Source: Deinococcus humi
GTDB lineage: Bacteria > Deinococcota > Deinococci > Deinococcales > Deinococcaceae
DNA: 64,000 nucleotides
Direction of reading: 5' to 3'
Assembly: GCF_014201875.1 (NCBI RefSeq)
Contig: NZ_JACHFL010000003.1
Location: forward strand, 434,001 to 498,000
Shown here one piece after another: positions 63,459 to 64,000 of this stretch (position 1 is the first letter of the stretch; each line of letters starts with the position of its first letter). The position numbers were made by a program, and so were the translations under genes. The notes under the pieces were generated by a model that saw nothing but the letters and a program-made list of their open reading frames with translations, had not been told where the DNA came from and ran no database searches.

Positions 63459-63555
63459 GGACGCCGGGGAGCAGACGTGAGGGAGCCCGTTTCCGCCCCT
63501 CTTTGTTACCCTCGTCTACCATCACCATCTTGCGCGCTCCCGACAAGGAGACTGG

Positions 63556-64000
63556 GTGGCTGACCGGCCCCATTCACGGGCGTGGTATGCCCGTCTGGCC
63601 CACGAGCTGGGCGGTTACTGTCATCCGTGGGCCCGTGTCCTCGACGGCCCGGACCCGGAGCTGACCTTTGACGCGCTGCTGGCCGAACGGCTGCAGCCGG
63701 AGACCCATGTGCTGGAAGCAGGCTGCGGTCATGGTCCCGACGCCCTGCGCTTTGGCGGCCAGTGTGCCCGCTGGGCAGCTTACGACTGGCTGCCGGAATT
63801 GCTGGACCTGGCCCGTGCCAATGCCCCACATGCTGAATTCTCCCTGTGGGATGGCAAGGGCGAAATACCCTCAGAGCTACTTGGCCCCTTTGACCTGATC
63901 GTTTCGCGCCGGGGGCCAACCTCGGTGATTGACCACCTGAATGTCGTGTCCGCGCCAGACGCCCGTTTTCTGTATGTGGGGCCACGTCTGGACGTCCCGC
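63556..64000 (+). CDS. Class I SAM-dependent methyltransferase, N-terminal part, cut by the window edge
   Basis: 148 codons visible. Motif I VLEAGCGHGPDALRFGGQ, then YDWLPELLDLARANAPHAEF (motif II region) and GPFDLIVSRRGP (motif IV region). Start GTG 63556 with ribosome site AAGGAG. Substrate unknown. 97 nt after the RHH gene. Confidence 0.85.
   Translation, partial: MADRPHSRAWYARLAHELGGYCHPWARVLDGPDPELTFDALLAERLQPETHVLEAGCGHGPDALRFGGQCARWAAYDWLPELLDLARANAPHAEFSLWDGKGEIPSELLGPFDLIVSRRGPTSVIDHLNVVSAPDARFLYVGPRLDVP

Overview
This 64 kb window reads as chromosomal DNA of a Deinococcus species. The evidence is high GC with strong G/C third-position bias, a Deinococcus-type gene set (RecN and RecF, TruD, a LEA-like 11-mer repeat protein, a lipid-A-disaccharide-synthase-related protein, an ornithine/alanine racemase, PrcB-type and other small lipoproteins, and RpoD with a long lysine/alanine/proline tail), and many promoters with a -10 box placed directly before the start codon, as expected for leaderless mRNAs. 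I see no rRNA, tRNA, CRISPR array, prophage or intact insertion sequence. Gene order is dense and ordinary, with several small operons. Both window edges cut genes: murJ on the left and a SAM methyltransferase on the right.

Layout. 0-8 kb: murJ, a small unknown gene, phosphoglucomutase, two related lipoproteins, a HelD-like ATPase and a GNAT/ornithine-racemase pair. 8-19.4 kb: a minus-strand run holding a DUF3293 protein, a degenerate PCu(A)C-like secreted protein, truD, a membrane protein, moaB, then dciA-recF, doxX, a PrcB-like lipoprotein and recN, followed on the plus strand by the LEA-like protein. 19.5-36.1 kb: pckA and two sugar ABC importers (maltose type at 21.3-25.4 kb; trehalose/maltose type at 32.6-36.1 kb) that flank an MFS exporter, a DinB-fold gene pair, a protease-endonuclease fusion, and serS-gatC. 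36.1-45.3 kb: an LpxB-like gene, rpoD, the DUF4129-MoxR-DUF58 cluster and an RsmC-like methyltransferase. 45.4-55.6 kb: a branched-chain-type (Liv) ABC importer interleaved with an acyl-CoA synthetase and a PaaK-like protein, with a further acyl-CoA ligase divergent from it. 55.6-64 kb: plsC, an NAD(P)-binding protein, an esterase, lon, yqgE, murA, a ribbon-helix-helix protein and the start of a methyltransferase.

How the parts may work together. A 14-bp CG-centred palindrome of LacI/CcpA type lies before pckA and before both sugar-binding-protein genes, with a weaker copy before the second permease pair. This suggests one regulator that balances gluconeogenesis and sugar uptake. In both importers an intrinsic terminator sits between the binding-protein gene and the permease genes, so the binding protein should be made in excess. 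Neither importer has its own ATPase gene here. The lon promoter carries an HspR-type HAIR operator over its -10 box. The most unusual single gene is a 654-residue fusion of a V8-like serine protease to an endonuclease I domain with no signal peptide. The 470-residue membrane-anchored protein with LEA-type 11-residue repeats fits the desiccation tolerance of the genus.
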